From positions 1 through 8,639 of the forward strand of contig CAMJHI010000079.1 of the NCBI GenBank assembly GCA_946405475.1: a stretch of DNA of 8,639 nt, in the 5' to 3' direction. The notes beneath the pieces are model-generated. The model was not told the origin of the DNA. It made no database searches and saw only the letters and a program-made list of their open reading frames with translations. Positions 6,712 through 8,639 of the stretch are shown here, piece after piece (the first letter of the stretch is position 1; every line of letters starts with the position of its first letter). The translations under genes and the position numbers were made by a program. This stretch comes from an uncultured Clostridia bacterium. GTDB taxonomy: Bacteria > Bacillota > Clostridia > Oscillospirales > Acutalibacteraceae.

Positions 6712-6757
6712 AACAGAGTCTGTCTGAACCCGGTCGGGAACAAACAGACTCTGTTTT
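6712..6757 (+). terminator. Rho-independent terminator after SDR-C, possibly bidirectional
   Basis: Perfect 12-bp stem (6712-6723 AACAGAGTCTGT, 6744-6755 ACAGACTCTGTT) followed by a T-rich tail (TTTTCATTTT). The 20-nt loop can itself fold a small CCC/GGG hairpin. It lies between convergent genes. On the minus strand the same stem is followed only by TTCTGTT, so termination of the lipoprotein gene is less certain. Confidence 0.82.
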
Positions 6758-6772
6758 CATTTTAGATTAAGC

Positions 6773-7831
6773 TTAATCGTAAAGCTGCTTGCACAGGAAC
6801 TCAAACCCGGAGAAGTTATCGTCCCGCACCATGACGTAGGTTTCCGCGAAGAAGCCGCCGATGAGGAACGTGCCGTAATAGAAGGAGTCGCCCTCCTCCT
6901 GCTGATACTTCGTAAAACCCGCACCCGGCGCGGAATCACCGATGCGAATGCCGGGCACCGCTTCCCATTCATCGCTGAACAGGTGCACGCCGATCACCTG
7001 GGCCTGCTGCGGGATCGGCTTGGGCGGTTCGTCGGAGATGATGCCCAGATACATGTGCTTTTTCAGTTCCGTGTCATAGCCGGAAAGATCCGCCAGCGCA
7101 CCGGCAAAGACCTGCTGCATTTCGACCGCGTTCTGACCGATGAACAAAGCCGGATAGTTGTTCCGATCCTCTTCTTTCACATTTAATGTGGAAAACTTCA
7201 GGCTGTCGTTGATCGTGATGAGAATCGAGCGGCAGACGGAATTTGCATCCCAGAAGAACAAATAAACCGTTGCCGGTCTGCCGTTGACATCAAGCTTGAA
7301 GGTAGAAGAATAGCTGGCGTATTCTTCTTTATAGGTGCAGGGGCTGGCGTAAAATTTCCCGGCGTACTCGCCGTAGGACAGCCCGGTTTTCAGTTCGGGA
7401 TAAAGCTCCGTGTCGGCAGCCGTGTAGAGCGTTTCAAACACGGCGTCGTTCCGGAAGGTCTGCGCGTTGTAAGCGTCGGTCTGCACCGATGACGTTAAGT
7501 AAAATACTTTGGGGAACAGGCTGTCGATCTCGTATTGACAGGCGCCCTCAAAAAAGGTGTCGCCCTCGATGGTAACGTACTGCTCTTTGTATGCCTTCAC
7601 GCTTTGCCCCAGCAGGCTGACAGGATAAGCCGACAAATCATCTTCGGCTGCTTCAGAGGTTTCCTCGACTGCGGAAGAATCTTCTTCCGGCGCTGCGGCG
7701 GTTTCTTCGCCCGCCTCGGGCACGGTCGTTGTTTCGGCGGCCGTCGTCGGCTTGCCGCACGCCGCTGTGGTCAGCAGCAGGCACGCAGCCAAAAGCAGAA
7801 GAATGGCTTTTTTCATCGTGGTCGTCATCAT
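6773..7831 (-). CDS. Predicted surface lipoprotein of unknown function
   Basis: 352-aa exported lipoprotein; I do not recognise its globular domain. The N-terminus has KK at 7-8, a hydrophobic core at about 9-20 and a lipobox-like LTTAAC, making C25 (followed by GK) the likely lipidated Cys. C17 after LAA is less likely because the preceding core is short. Residues about 28-68 are a low-complexity linker rich in Glu, Ala and Thr, typical of a spacer holding a domain off the membrane. The remainder (69-352) is an aromatic-rich, mixed alpha/beta-looking domain. GGAGG at 7837-7841 serves either ATG 7831 (5 nt) or ATG 7828 (8 nt); the two differ by one Met. It follows the ABC exporter gene by 21 nt on the same strand and is probably co-transcribed with it, but a shared role is only inferred from position. 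Confidence 0.85.
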   Translation of the reverse strand: MMTTTMKKAILLLLAACLLLTTAACGKPTTAAETTTVPEAGEETAAAPEEDSSAVEETSEAAEDDLSAYPVSLLGQSVKAYKEQYVTIEGDTFFEGACQYEIDSLFPKVFYLTSSVQTDAYNAQTFRNDAVFETLYTAADTELYPELKTGLSYGEYAGKFYASPCTYKEEYASYSSTFKLDVNGRPATVYLFFWDANSVCRSILITINDSLKFSTLNVKEEDRNNYPALFIGQNAVEMQQVFAGALADLSGYDTELKKHMYLGIISDEPPKPIPQQAQVIGVHLFSDEWEAVPGIRIGDSAPGAGFTKYQQEEGDSFYYGTFLIGGFFAETYVMVRDDNFSGFEFLCKQLYD

Positions 7832-7836
7832 GATCC

Positions 7837-7841
7837 CCTCC
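7837..7841 (-). promoter_or_regulatory. Ribosome binding site of the lipoprotein gene
   Basis: GGAGG on the minus strand between the ABC transporter stop and tandem ATG codons at 7831 and 7828. It does not decide between the two, since spacings of 5 and 8 nt are both workable. Confidence 0.7.
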
Positions 7842-7852
7842 GGAAATTCGTT

Positions 7853-8639
7853 TTATTCGGCGGCGCTGTGGTCCAGCGTTCTCATGGTTACGTATCCGTC
7901 TTCACTCAATTCCAGCACCTTGTCGCAATATTTCAGCATCGAGCGGCGATGCGTGATAAACATACAGGTACGGTTGGAATATCGGGAAATGCCATCCAGC
8001 ACCGTCGCTTCCGTCTGCTCATCCAGCGCGCTGGTGGCTTCGTCAAGGATCAGCAGCGGCCTGTTTTTAAGCAGCGCGCGGGCGATGGAAAGCCGCTGCG
8101 CCTGACCTTCGGAAATGCCCCCGGCGTGCTCTGACAGCACGGTGTCCAGACCGTCCGGCAGGTTCTTCACAAAGCCGTCGGCGTCGGCCGCTTTCAAAAC
8201 AGCCCACAAATCCTCTTCGGTCGCTTCGGCATTGCCGTTGCGCAGGTTCTGTTCGATCGTGCCGGAAAGCAGTGTGTTGCCCTGAGGCACGTAGGAGATA
8301 AAACGCCTTGAATCCGGTTCAACAGGCTGTGTTCCGGTTTCGGTTATGTAAGTCTGCGTGCCGCTCTGCGGCGTGATCAAGGCCAGCAGCAAACGAATGA
8401 GCGTGGTCTTGCCGGCACCGGACGCACCCACGATGCCGACGCGCTCGCCGGGCTTAATATCGATCGTCACGTCGTTGAGCACCGGCCTGACGTTGTAAGC
8501 AAACTGAGCGTGTTCCATCTGTATGCCGACTCGTTCCGGCATATCATCGCGGCCGGAGAATTGTTCGTTTTCAAGGTCGGTCACTTCACGGATGCGCTTG
8601 GAGCAGATCACCATGGAATAAAACTGCGGCACCACCTTT
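7853..8639 (-). CDS. ABC exporter subunit (membrane-ATPase fusion type), ATP-binding domain only, 5' end outside window
   Basis: C-terminal ATP-binding domain of an exporter-type ABC protein (MsbA/LmrA-like half transporter). About 262 codons are visible; the reading frame is still open at the right edge. The first residues (PQFYSMVICSKRIREV) look like the linker after a transmembrane domain (normally xxxA.xRI.E.), so the six-helix part should lie outside. A GTG at 8635 should not be taken as a start. Counting from that GTG codon: Walker A GASGAGKTT at 70-78, Q-loop Q118 in YVPQGN, signature ISEGQ at 174-178 (a variant of LSGGQ), Walker B LLILDEA at 194-200 with catalytic E199, D-loop SALD at 202-205, and H-loop H229 in ITHR. 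All ATPase residues are present, so it should be active. The transported substrate cannot be inferred. It sits directly upstream of the lipoprotein gene, probably in one operon whose promoter is not in view. Confidence 0.9.
   Translation of the reverse strand, partial: KVVPQFYSMVICSKRIREVTDLENEQFSGRDDMPERVGIQMEHAQFAYNVRPVLNDVTIDIKPGERVGIVGASGAGKTTLIRLLLALITPQSGTQTYITETGTQPVEPDSRRFISYVPQGNTLLSGTIEQNLRNGNAEATEEDLWAVLKAADADGFVKNLPDGLDTVLSEHAGGISEGQAQRLSIARALLKNRPLLILDEATSALDEQTEATVLDGISRYSNRTCMFITHRRSMLKYCDKVLELSEDGYVTMRTLDHSAAE

Noticed and set aside
7535..8134. 199-codon open frame on the plus strand
   Set aside because: Antisense to both the lipoprotein and the ABC ATPase genes; it crosses their boundary and has an Arg/Gly/Phe-rich composition without motifs.
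8633..8635. GTG as the start of the ABC transporter gene
   Set aside because: The frame remains open to the window edge and the residues there match the linker after a transmembrane domain, so the gene is truncated by the window rather than starting here.

Overview
The window reads as a chromosomal stretch of a moderately GC-rich Gram-positive anaerobe, most likely a member of Bacillota, class Clostridia (for example a gut Oscillospirales relative). This is inference. It rests on strong GGAGG-type ribosome binding sites, sigma-A-type promoters, a lipoprotein with an alanine-rich lipobox, a TetM-type GTPase, and the general character of the proteins. No phage, IS, CRISPR or RNA gene was seen. 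Coding density is very high: every gap is under 160 bases.

Layout, left to right. (1) Bases 1-3965, minus strand: a three-gene operon transcribed leftward. It begins with an HpnA/dihydroflavonol-reductase-like extended SDR (328 aa, 'SDR-A'). Next is a secreted neutral-ceramidase-like hydrolase (595 aa). The third gene is a TetM-type ribosome-protection GTPase that runs off the left edge. The hydrolase stop and GTPase start abut exactly (TAA|ATG). (2) Bases 3966-4119: a compact divergent promoter region with a good sigma-A promoter on each strand and a 20-bp inverted repeat almost midway between the two -35 boxes, a candidate shared operator. (3) Bases 4120-6690, plus strand: two more NAD(P)-binding SDR proteins. 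'SDR-B' (501 aa) carries a long C-terminal extension. 'SDR-C' (340 aa) is an atypical SDR in which the YxxxK lysine is arginine. Both are followed by a strong hairpin terminator. (4) Bases 6773-8639, minus strand: an unrecognised lipoprotein preceded in the same direction by the C-terminal part of an ABC exporter subunit (truncated by the right edge).

The centre of interest is the divergent block of three different extended SDRs plus a secreted amidohydrolase of the ceramidase family. The simplest reading is a small catabolic or modifying locus. In it the hydrolase would act outside the membrane on an N-acyl lipid or similar amphipathic molecule, while the SDRs would oxidise, reduce or epimerise a hydroxylated product (sterol/bile-acid-like, sphingoid or sugar-like) inside the cell. 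The substrate cannot be read from the sequence. SDR-B ends in what looks like a decayed zinc-ribbon module. The left-edge GTPase is not assignable as a tetracycline-resistance gene from the portion visible.
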